42,580 nucleotides of DNA from Chthoniobacter flavus. GTDB taxonomy: Bacteria; Verrucomicrobiota; Verrucomicrobiia; Chthoniobacterales; Chthoniobacteraceae. The stretch covers positions 1 to 42,580 of the forward strand of contig CAMAUX010000048.1 of NCBI GenBank assembly GCA_945861435.1, written 5' to 3'. Below are positions 1-6,908 of this stretch, piece after piece. Each line of letters starts with the position of its first letter. Position 1 is the first letter of the stretch. The notes beneath the pieces were generated by a model. That model searched no databases and was not told the origin of the DNA. It saw only the letters and a list, made by a program, of their open reading frames with translations. The position numbers and the translations under genes were made by a program.

Positions 1-116
1 ATCGCATAAAGAATCGCCCCCAGCGCATACACATCCGAACGCACATCCAGCTCCGCCACCATCCCCTGCGCCTGTTCCGGCGACATGTACTGCGGCGTCC
101 CCATCACCTCCCCCTC
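1..116. repeat. 116-bp exact terminal direct repeat, left copy
   Basis: Bases 1-116 are identical to 42465-42580 and codon phase is the same in both copies (the ATG of MGTPQYMSPEQ is at 104 and at 42568, minus strand). The repeat covers the kinase activation loop. This is the signature of either a circular contig with overlapping ends or a contig bounded by two identical stretches of paralogous kinase genes. Confidence 0.97.
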
Positions 117-1211
117 CATCGTCGCTCCATAATCCCCCGTATCCCGCAACGGCCCCGTCGCAGCCCCCTCCGACTCCTCCCGTCCCAGCACCTTGGCCAA
201 TCCCCAGTCCATCACCAGCACCTCGCCATACTCCCCCACCATGATGTTCTCCGGCTTCAAATCCCGATGCAGGATCCCCTTCGAATGCGCAAACGCCATC
301 GCATCGCACACCTTCCGAAAGACCGTCAGCAAAGCGCTCCGCGAATACTCGCGCATCACCGCCGCGTCGCCCTTACGAAGCGCGCTGAGCACCGCCTGCA
401 GCGTCCGCCCCTTGATCAACTTCATCGAGTAAAAGGGTCGCCCGACACCATCCGTCCCGATGTTATAAATCGGCACAATGTTCGGATGCGCGAGATGCGC
501 CAGCACCTTCGCCTCCTTAGCGAACCGTGGATCCATCCCACCCTGCGCGATACTACTCACCTTCACCGCCACCTGCCGTTCCAACTGCGGATCTTCCCCA
601 AAATAAATCTGCCCCATCCCGCCCCGCGCAATCTCGCGGACGAGGGTATATTTGCCGGTCAACGGAGCTTCGTTGTCAGCGACCGGAACAGTTCCAGAAG
701 CCACTCCGCGCCGCTCCAATCCACCAGCAGGACCCTGCGCAATGGTCACATCCACGCTCGCGCTTCCCGCATTCAACCGAGCCTGTGGAATGGTCACCTC
801 CGGATCCACGCCACCGCCGCTCACGGTGGGCGGACGTCGGGGGATCGTCACATCAAGATCTGATGCGGTCTCGGAAGCCACCCGCTCCACCACCAGCGTC
901 ACTGCGCCCACCTGCACGGAAGCCGGATAATCCACCTCCACGCGTCCCGAAATCGGATACCCGTTCACCAAAGTCCCCCCGGCGAGATCCTCCACCTGCA
1001 TCCGTTCACCCGCGATCCACACCCATGCATGCCGAGGCGCCACACCATCACCCTCCAAGCGCAGGACATCCCCCGCCTCCTCCGTCCCCAGAACAAACTG
1101 CGCTTCCCCGGATTCAACCCGGTTCAAAACCCCCTCAGGGCCATGCAGAGTGAGCTGCCATTGATGCACAACGCACGATGCTGCCAGAAGAAGAACTCCC
1201 GGCAATATCAT
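1..1211 (-). CDS. FHA domain - Ser/Thr protein kinase, N-terminal part (runs off left edge)
   Basis: Reading the minus strand from an ATG at 1211, an open frame runs without a stop to base 1 (about 403 codons). Residues ~20-105 look like an FHA phosphothreonine-binding domain (PRHAWVWI, then a DLAGGTLVNG turn). After a Pro/Val-rich linker a Hanks-type kinase starts near residue 195: Gly-loop ARGGMGQIYFG, ATP lysine K217 in VAVKV, catalytic HRDLKPEN with H315, and DWG instead of DFG in DWGLAKV, a variant I associate with kinases of the Planctomycetes/Verrucomicrobia group. All catalytic residues seen are intact, so an active kinase is expected. The activation loop (MGTPQYMSPEQAQ) lies in bases 1-116, which are duplicated in the same frame at the right end; the rest of the gene is probably the one at 40932-42580. 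No Shine-Dalgarno is obvious before the start. Confidence 0.9.
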   Translation of the reverse strand, partial: MILPGVLLLAASCVVHQWQLTLHGPEGVLNRVESGEAQFVLGTEEAGDVLRLEGDGVAPRHAWVWIAGERMQVEDLAGGTLVNGYPISGRVEVDYPASVQVGAVTLVVERVASETASDLDVTIPRRPPTVSGGGVDPEVTIPQARLNAGSASVDVTIAQGPAGGLERRGVASGTVPVADNEAPLTGKYTLVREIARGGMGQIYFGEDPQLERQVAVKVSSIAQGGMDPRFAKEAKVLAHLAHPNIVPIYNIGTDGVGRPFYSMKLIKGRTLQAVLSALRKGDAAVMREYSRSALLTVFRKVCDAMAFAHSKGILHRDLKPENIMVGEYGEVLVMDWGLAKVLGREESEGAATGPLRDTGDYGATMEGEVMGTPQYMSPEQAQGMVAELDVRSDVYALGAILYA

Positions 1212-1237
1212 TAGATAAGTGTGCGGCACCCATGCAG

Positions 1238-1423
1238 GAGACTCACCAGTCCATGGAGTCCATGCCGCCTATGTCTTCCCCCGCGCTCCCCCCACCTCTC
1301 GCGCACCCTGCCGGGGCGCGCAGCGTGTTTTCCGAAAACCGGCGGTTCCCTCGTCCGCTTTGCGGACTACGTCCACCGCCGGCTAACCGCTCTCATGCCT
1401 CCGGCATGGCGGCAGACACGCCC
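1238..1423 (-). repeat. Structured dispersed repeat, copy 1 (inverted relative to 40586-40763)
   Basis: Read on the minus strand this ~186-bp block aligns along its length with 40586-40763 read on the plus strand. Shared features in order: gccatgccggaggcatg (hairpin with 6-bp arms), a ccggcgg/ccgccgg outer stem enclosing the perfect hairpin gtccgcaaagcggac, gcgccccggcag, and a conserved end around gactccat.gactgg.gagtctcc. Between copies, loops vary while the hairpin arms persist. It behaves like a REP/BIME-type element; no protein-coding role is likely. Confidence 0.8.
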
Positions 1424-1438
1424 GAAACGCCGGCCACA

Positions 1439-1502
1439 CTCTCAAACCCCGCCCGCACTCTCAACCCGGCGCGCTCTCAACCCGCCACCATCTCAACCCC
1501 GG
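1439..1502. repeat. Imperfect short tandem repeat (ctctcaaccc units)
   Basis: Four imperfect units of about 16-19 bp follow one another, each beginning ctctcaa or tctcaa and continuing with a C-rich variable part. It directly abuts the dispersed repeat and precedes the CheY stop codon. No function can be assigned. Confidence 0.6.
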
Positions 1503-1539
1503 TTGGAGGGCTGGGTGGGCGCTCACACTTACCGCCCCC

Positions 1540-1920
1540 TTAAGCCTTCGCCTGCAGATTCACCAGCGACTTGGTCAACTCAACCAACTGCGCAGGCTTG
1601 AACGGCTTCGAAATATACCCGCTCACCTTGAGCGCATCGGCCGCTCCGAGCCTCTGCGCATCGGACTCCGCAGTCAGCATCACCACGGGAGTCCCGGCGA
1701 TTTCCGGAGTGCCCCGGATCTTCTCGAGGGTCTGAATCCCGTTCAACACGGGCATCGTGATATCCAGAAAAATAAGGTCCGGCTTCTCGCGCAACGCTGC
1801 CTCCACGCCCAGCGCACCGTCTGCCGCGGAAACGATCTGGCAGTCAAACGTCTCAAACGTTTTCGCCACAATCAAATGCACCATCTTGCTGTCGTCGATC
1901 GTCAGAATTTTCGGGCTCAT
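1540..1920 (-). CDS. CheY-like single-domain response regulator
   Basis: 126 aa, a complete receiver domain and nothing else. The acidic pocket is D9 and D10 (ILTIDDS), phosphoacceptor D53 in FLDITMP, the switch threonine T83 (MLTAES) and lysine K105 (ISKPF), so it should accept a phosphoryl group normally. It lacks an output domain and would signal by protein contact, as CheY does. Its ATG lies 12 bp after the stop of the HDOD-CheX gene, so the two are very likely co-transcribed; a CheX-type phosphatase next to a CheY suggests that this protein is its substrate. No histidine kinase is in the window. Similar receivers also serve type IV pilus or other non-flagellar pathways, which cannot be told apart here. 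Confidence 0.92.
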   Translation of the reverse strand: MSPKILTIDDSKMVHLIVAKTFETFDCQIVSAADGALGVEAALREKPDLIFLDITMPVLNGIQTLEKIRGTPEIAGTPVVMLTAESDAQRLGAADALKVSGYISKPFKPAQLVELTKSLVNLQAKA

Positions 1921-1932
1921 AAAATGTCAGTC

Positions 1933-2631
1933 TTAGGCAGAAACAGGCGTGATCACCAAGTCCAAGAAAACGGGCAGGCCATCCGTCAAAAACGCCATCA
2001 ACTGGTGATGCTGATCCTCCCCCACTTCCGGCTTGAATCCCATGCGCCGCACAATCGAAGGAACACTCAGGTCGCAGTTCAGCCCCGCATCGCACAGGTT
2101 GCTCTTAAAATTCCCCGCCACGATGTTCAGCAACTCCCCCACCACGTCGCCCAGCATCTCGGTTGGATCCTCGGGCACCGATTCCTCCCCGAGAAAGCGC
2201 CCGATCATCCACGCACCACACGTCGCCGGCACCCGCAGGAACACCTGCCCGGATGCACGACCGCTGAAACGGATGCTCCCCAGGATCTCCTCCACATGCT
2301 CGAAGAGCTCCTCCCGCTTCTCCAGCGGCGCATTCAGCATCGTCGAAAAAGTCTTCGTGACCGCGTTCATCAGGAGCTCGCTCATCACCACCAGCGTGAT
2401 CGCTGTCACCCCCAGCCGCATCACCGCCTGCTCCACCTCCATCTCCACATTCCGCTTCCGCTGCGCCACCGCAATCACCTGCGCACTCAACGCCGCGTCC
2501 GCCTTGATCAACGCCGCAATCTCGTCCGCATTCTGCGCAAACCCGCCTTGGATCAACTTTCCAAGCCTCTGAACATTTCCGGGCAGCGGTGCGAGTTGGA
2601 ACTTCTGGATCAGTTTGTCAGTGGGATTCAT
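1933..2631 (-). CDS. HDOD-like domain fused to a CheX-type phosphatase domain
   Basis: 232 aa. Residues ~1-100 resemble the first half of an HDOD signalling domain: LPGNVQRLGKL, then ALIKADAALSAQVI and EQAVMRLGVTAITLVVM match the usual order of HDOD helices, but the region is shorter than a full ~200-residue HDOD domain. Residues ~105-232 resemble CheX: GELLNIVAGN carries the E-x-x-N signature (E166, N169) that CheX/CheC phosphatases use to dephosphorylate CheY-P. It precedes a CheY-like receiver by 12 bp on the same strand. The likely role is to read an unknown input through the HDOD part and switch off the neighbouring receiver. Fold assignments are by eye; the CheX motif is the stronger of the two. 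Confidence 0.75.
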   Translation of the reverse strand: MNPTDKLIQKFQLAPLPGNVQRLGKLIQGGFAQNADEIAALIKADAALSAQVIAVAQRKRNVEMEVEQAVMRLGVTAITLVVMSELLMNAVTKTFSTMLNAPLEKREELFEHVEEILGSIRFSGRASGQVFLRVPATCGAWMIGRFLGEESVPEDPTEMLGDVVGELLNIVAGNFKSNLCDAGLNCDLSVPSIVRRMGFKPEVGEDQHHQLMAFLTDGLPVFLDLVITPVSA

Positions 2632-2840
2632 GCGAAAGTTGGGGCGTCTAACTCAGACCACCCAACAGCACGATCCACGGGAATGCCAGCGCGGAGATCA
2701 CCCTTTTTCCCCAGCCGCGCAAACGCCCCACCGCACCCCATCCAGCCTCAATCTGCGGACAGTTCCAAAAGACGACGCATGTCCTTCCAATGGAGAACGG
2801 ATTTCTGAATCGACGCGCCCCCTTGCCCCAACCACCACAG

Positions 2841-3530
2841 TCAGGGCAGCAGCAACACCGTCAACTTCTTCGGCCCGTGCGCCCCCAGCACAAGGATCCG
2901 CTCAATATCCCCAGTCCGGCTCGGACCGCTGATAAACGAAAGAAAACTCGGCAACCCGCCCGGATACCGCTTCTCCACCCGCGCATAGGACTCCGCAAGA
3001 TCCGACACCATCTGCTCACGCCTCGCCACAACCACATGGTGATGCGGCAGCACGCTCAGCGCACGCCCCCCCGAACTCAGTGCGCTCACCATCACCGAAC
3101 CCGTCTGCGCCACCAGAGTCTCGCACTCTGTAATACCCGCATCGCAAGCCTCCAAGGCGTCCGGATCATAACCCGCACCCACCTTCAGCAGCTCAAGCCC
3201 AGGCACGGAGGAGAGGTGCGGCACGACCCCCTCGTTGAGCGCGCCCGCATGCCACGCAAGCCTCTTCCACCCGTTCTCCGCAGCCAGCTTTGCCAAATGC
3301 GCAGCCGCCACCGCCACATCCGCGCATTCCAAAAATTCCGTCTTCAACACCTCCGACTGCCGCGCAAAAAGCACCACCTGTTCCCCGATGGCTTCGCCCA
3401 CGGGCGGCAGCCATGCACGAAACGGCGCACTGCTCGTGGCCTTCACTCCGACAGGCTCGTCATGGTGCGGCGCAGAAAGCACCAACGCCTCCCGAATCCG
3501 CGCCAACACTTTTTCCCGATCACCCTTCAT
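2841..3530 (-). CDS. lutC: LutC/YkgG-type lactate utilisation protein
   Basis: 229 aa from the ATG at 3530, which overlaps the lutB stop (ATGA); an ORF start nine codons earlier would overlap lutB further and is less likely. The protein is a single LUD domain, with the family's late pattern of a GSVM stretch followed by ALSSGGRALSVLPHHHVVV and a Gly-rich end near FISGPSRTGDIE. With LutA and LutB it forms the iron-sulfur L-lactate oxidase of the B. subtilis Lut type that converts lactate to pyruvate in the cytoplasm. It is last in the nagZ-lutA-lutB-lutC run. 209 bp separate it from the HDOD-CheX gene upstream of the next cluster, with nothing recognisable in the gap. Confidence 0.9.
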   Translation of the reverse strand: MKGDREKVLARIREALVLSAPHHDEPVGVKATSSAPFRAWLPPVGEAIGEQVVLFARQSEVLKTEFLECADVAVAAAHLAKLAAENGWKRLAWHAGALNEGVVPHLSSVPGLELLKVGAGYDPDALEACDAGITECETLVAQTGSVMVSALSSGGRALSVLPHHHVVVARREQMVSDLAESYARVEKRYPGGLPSFLSFISGPSRTGDIERILVLGAHGPKKLTVLLLP

Positions 3531-4933
3531 GACTTCTTCGCCTTCCGTTTCTTCCACCAGTCGTGGAACGACTCGCCGGCCACCTCCGGGAACTCACGCG
3601 ACTTCGTCCATGCACGGACGGGATCGAACACGCCACCGAGCACCAGCGGATGCAGCTTCTGCGCAAAGGGCGCAAGCTTCGTAGCGATCCGCAGCAGCCA
3701 CGGACGCGTCATGGTCTGCACATATCCAAACCACACGATCCGCTCCCACCACACGGGCTTCTGCGCCGCCGCATTGCGCCGATTGCGCAGGAGGTGATGG
3801 TGGATGTCGATTTTCACCGGGCACGTCTCCGTGCACGCCCCGCAGAGCGAGGACGCACCGCTCAGATGCTTCCAATCCTGCAGCCCCCGGAAATGCGGCG
3901 TGATCACTGAACCAATCGGCCCCTGGTACGTGGTCCCATACGCATGCCCGCCGATGTTCTTGAAAATCGGGCACACGTTCAGACACGCGCCGCAACGGAT
4001 GCAGTGAAGCGCATCGCGCTGCTCCGGATCCGCCAAAAGCCGCGTGCGATGATTATCCAGCAGCACCACGTGAAACTCCTCCGGCCCGTCGATCTCGCCC
4101 GGCTGCCGCGGCCCGCCGTACATCGAGTTGTAACAGGTCAGATGCTGCCCTGTCCCCGCCGTCGCCAGCATCGGAAGAAACAGCGCAAGGTCCTCCATCC
4201 GCGGCAGGATCTTCTCAATGCCAATAAGCGCCACGTGGATCTTCGGCATCGCAGTGGTCAGCCGCGCGTTGCCCTCGTTCTCCGTGATCGAGATCACCCC
4301 GCGGTCCGCGACAATGAAGTTGCCCCCCGAAATCCCCATGTCCGCCTTCAGGTACTGCCTCCGCAAAAACCGTCGCGCAATCTGCGTGAGCTCCTCCGGC
4401 GAATCGGTCGGCGCCGTGCCCAGCTCCTTCTCGAAAAGCGCACTGATCTCCCCCCGCTTCAAGTGCATGCACGGAAACACGAAGTGATACGGCGGCTCCT
4501 TCTTGAGCTGCTGGATAAACTCCCCAAGGTCGCTCTCCACCACCTCGTACCCCTCCTTCTCCAGCGCTGCATTGAGGTGAATCTCCTCGCTCGTCATCGC
4601 CTTGCTTTTGACGATCGACTTCACCCCGCGATCCCGCGCCAGCCCAAGGATGTACTCCCGCGCCTGCGCCGCATTGCTCGCCCAATACACCTTCCCGCCA
4701 CGCGCCGTGAACTTCTCCTCAAACTCCTGCAGATAACGATCAAGGTGGTTCACCCCCTCGTACTTGATCGCCGACGCCGCGTTGCGCGCCCGCTGCCAGT
4801 CCGTGAACGTCGCCTTCGTCTCGTCCCGCTTCACCTCGTATCCCCGCAGCGCCTTGCGCACAAACGCGCGCCGAGGCACGTCCGCTGTCGTGCGTGCCGT
4901 GTCACTTTGAAACTGATCGAGGATCTGGCTCAT
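3527..4933 (-). CDS. lutB: LutB-type iron-sulfur lactate utilisation protein
   Basis: 468 aa from ATG 4933. I prefer this start over 4969 because it follows the lutA stop by 10 bp instead of overlapping it and begins MSQILDQF. The N-terminal two thirds is a LUD domain (SKAMTSEEIHLN, GISGGNFIVADRG, EGNARL). The C-terminal part has two [4Fe-4S] motifs, CIRCGACLNVCP and CGACTETCP, followed by a short basic tail. This is the expected LutB architecture and length. It should carry electrons within the LutABC complex. The next gene, lutC, overlaps its stop by four bases, a sign of translational coupling. Confidence 0.95.
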   Translation of the reverse strand: MSQILDQFQSDTARTTADVPRRAFVRKALRGYEVKRDETKATFTDWQRARNAASAIKYEGVNHLDRYLQEFEEKFTARGGKVYWASNAAQAREYILGLARDRGVKSIVKSKAMTSEEIHLNAALEKEGYEVVESDLGEFIQQLKKEPPYHFVFPCMHLKRGEISALFEKELGTAPTDSPEELTQIARRFLRRQYLKADMGISGGNFIVADRGVISITENEGNARLTTAMPKIHVALIGIEKILPRMEDLALFLPMLATAGTGQHLTCYNSMYGGPRQPGEIDGPEEFHVVLLDNHRTRLLADPEQRDALHCIRCGACLNVCPIFKNIGGHAYGTTYQGPIGSVITPHFRGLQDWKHLSGASSLCGACTETCPVKIDIHHHLLRNRRNAAAQKPVWWERIVWFGYVQTMTRPWLLRIATKLAPFAQKLHPLVLGGVFDPVRAWTKSREFPEVAGESFHDWWKKRKAKKS

Positions 4934-4943
4934 GAGGTCGTCT

Positions 4944-5663
4944 TCAACGCGAAGCGAGAATCTCCGCAAGGTGCAGGCTCTTGATGGTCCGCGGACTGTT
5001 GCGCCCCAGCCAGCCTTGGATCTGCATGAGGCAGCTCGAGTCGTTGCTCACCACGTACTCCGCTCCGGTCTCCAACACCGACTGGCACTTCACCTCCGCC
5101 ATCGCCGTCGAAATCTCCGGATACTTCACCGCAAACATCCCCCCAAACCCGCAGCAGCTCTGGTTCTCGCTCATCTCCACCAACTCCAACCCGCGCACCG
5201 CTCGCAACAACTCCCGCGGCTCCTGCTCGGTCCCCAATTCCCTCAGCCCGTGACAGCCGTCATGAAAAGTCACCTTCCCCTCAAACCGCGCACCCACGTC
5301 CCGCACACCCAGCTTCTTCACGAGAAACTCCGAAAACTCGAACGTACGCGCCGACAACGACTTCGCATCCTCCAACTCAGGCTGTTCCGCGAACACCTGC
5401 GGGTAAAACACCTTGAACATCGCGCCGCACGAACCCGACGCCGACACCACCACCTCAGCGTCCCGGAAAAACTCCAACTGTCGGCGCGCAACCACCCGCG
5501 CCTCCTCCCAATATCCGGAATTGAAAGGCGGCTGCCCGCAGCACGTCTGCCCCTCGGGATACTCCACCGTGTGCCCCAACCCCTCGATCACCTCCACCAT
5601 CGCCCGCCCCACCTGCGGATAAAGGCTGTCGATAAAACACGGAATAAAAAGTGTGACTCGCAT
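4944..5663 (-). CDS. lutA: LutA-type (Fe-S)-binding lactate utilisation subunit
   Basis: 239 aa with the two CCG cysteine motifs of the glycolate/lactate oxidase Fe-S subunit family: TCCGQPPFNSGYW near residue 41 and SCCGFGGMFAVKYPEIS near residue 170, plus a conserved HDGCHGLRELG between them. The length matches LutA. The ATG at 5663 has a plausible gagg 9-10 bases upstream. It starts 21 bp after the nagZ stop and is followed by lutB after 10 bp, so nagZ and lutABC look like one transcription unit. No lactate permease (LctP/LldP) lies in the window. Confidence 0.94.
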   Translation of the reverse strand: MRVTLFIPCFIDSLYPQVGRAMVEVIEGLGHTVEYPEGQTCCGQPPFNSGYWEEARVVARRQLEFFRDAEVVVSASGSCGAMFKVFYPQVFAEQPELEDAKSLSARTFEFSEFLVKKLGVRDVGARFEGKVTFHDGCHGLRELGTEQEPRELLRAVRGLELVEMSENQSCCGFGGMFAVKYPEISTAMAEVKCQSVLETGAEYVVSNDSSCLMQIQGWLGRNSPRTIKSLHLAEILASR

Positions 5664-5684
5664 GACGAAATTCCTCGCTGCTCT

Positions 5685-6785
5685 CTAGTAAACCTCCACC
5701 GGTGATCGCTTCCCATCCTCCGGACTGCGCCGCGCCGCACCCTCCGCTCCAAGCGTCGCCACCCGCAAATCCCACACCTCCGCATCCCGCCGCCGGAACT
5801 CCTCCTCATCCCACGGATCGGGCGGCGTCACTCGCGCCTTGAAGGCCGCAACGCTCGACAACGCACGATCAAGAGACGGCCGATCCACTTTTTCCAAATA
5901 CCCGAGCGCCTGCTCCACACACTCCACCCGGTGACAGATCATCGCGAGATCGTTCCCCGCCGTGATCGCCAGACGGATCGTCTCCTCCAACCCAAAATGG
6001 TTCAGGATCGCACCCATGTCCAAGTCGTCCGTCATCACCAGACCACGGAACCCCAGCTCCCCGCGGAGCAGGTCCGTGATCACCGCGCGGCTCAGCGAGG
6101 ACGGCGTCTGCGTCTTCTCCAGCACGGGATAAAAGCCGTGGCCGATCATCATCGAATCCACCTTGCCCGCAAAGTGCCGGAACACCGCCAGTTCATGCCG
6201 CTCCAGATCCTCGCGTGAAAGCGCGATCGTCGGCAGCTCGTGATGCGCATCGATCGCCGCTCGCGAGTAACCCGGGAAATGCTTCCCGCAACTCAGGATC
6301 CCCTCCGCCTGCAAACCCTCGTTGAAAAGCCCCGCATTGCGGATCACCTGCGCCACATCGTTCCCGTAACACCGCCCACGCAGCGAGTTGTCCGCCTCGT
6401 CATCGAAGGAGATGTCGAGCACGGGACACAAATCGAGGTTGAACCCGAACATCCGTAGCAGCCGCCCCGTGATCCTGCCGTGCCGCTCAATCAACGCCCC
6501 ATCGCCACGGTCGCGCAACTGGTTCGCATTCGGCGGCTCGTTGCCAATGAGCTTGAGCCGCGACACGCGCCCGCCCTCCTGATCAATCGTGATCACGGGC
6601 TCCACATCGCTCACCGAACGCAGATCGTCGATCAGCCGCCTCAGCTGCACCGCCGACTCGATGTTGCGCCCAAACAAAATGAACCCGCCGGGTTGGATGC
6701 GGCGGAACGTTGCGGCCGTCTCCGAGTCCAGCACCGGCCCGGGCACGCCGGTGAGAAGCAGTTGTCCAAGGGAGGAGGCGGGCAT
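5685..6785 (-). CDS. nagZ: Glycoside hydrolase family 3 beta-N-acetylglucosaminidase (NagZ-like)
   Basis: 366 aa, cytoplasmic (no signal peptide). Family 3 hallmarks are clear: ITIDQEGGRVSRL, the KHFPG stretch (CGKHFPGYS, where H is part of the NagZ active-site loop), MIGHGFYP, and the nucleophile region VMTDDLDMGAI. NagZ removes terminal GlcNAc from muropeptides in cell-wall recycling. It diverges from namZ (start 6909), which makes a complete exo-acting pair for GlcNAc and MurNAc ends. Downstream on the same strand are lutA, lutB and lutC with only 21 bp between. The C-terminal ~30 residues are Arg/Glu/Pro-rich and poorly conserved looking. Confidence 0.92.
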   Translation of the reverse strand: MPASSLGQLLLTGVPGPVLDSETAATFRRIQPGGFILFGRNIESAVQLRRLIDDLRSVSDVEPVITIDQEGGRVSRLKLIGNEPPNANQLRDRGDGALIERHGRITGRLLRMFGFNLDLCPVLDISFDDEADNSLRGRCYGNDVAQVIRNAGLFNEGLQAEGILSCGKHFPGYSRAAIDAHHELPTIALSREDLERHELAVFRHFAGKVDSMMIGHGFYPVLEKTQTPSSLSRAVITDLLRGELGFRGLVMTDDLDMGAILNHFGLEETIRLAITAGNDLAMICHRVECVEQALGYLEKVDRPSLDRALSSVAAFKARVTPPDPWDEEEFRRRDAEVWDLRVATLGAEGAARRSPEDGKRSPVEVY

Positions 6786-6908
6786 GACCCCTCATTGCAA
6801 AGGCCATTCTCCGCGCAGAATCAAGTGCGGACCCGCTCCAGCCCAAAATTCCCTGCGTTCAGACTTTCCACTCTGAAGGAATTTCTGAATGAGTTGTCCC
6901 GCCTCACC

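Larger units (their letters stand above)
1212..1539. other. Intergenic region without a gene, filled by repeats
   Basis: This 328-bp gap lies between the kinase start and the CheY stop. It holds the structured dispersed repeat at 1238-1423 and a run of imperfect 16-19 bp units at 1439-1502, each starting ctctcaa or tctcaa. Apparent open frames here (for example 1221-1601 +) run through the repeat and resemble no protein family, so I call no gene. Upstream signals for the kinase must lie in or beyond the repeat, since it ends 27 bp before the kinase ATG. Confidence 0.75.

Noticed and set aside
1221-1601. 126-aa plus-strand open frame
   Set aside because: It translates the dispersed repeat; a frame over the second repeat copy shares the same string, so it is repeat-derived.
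6480-6908. N-terminal extension of the namZ frame
   Set aside because: The upstream 143 codons lie antisense to nagZ, and the signal peptide begins at 6909.
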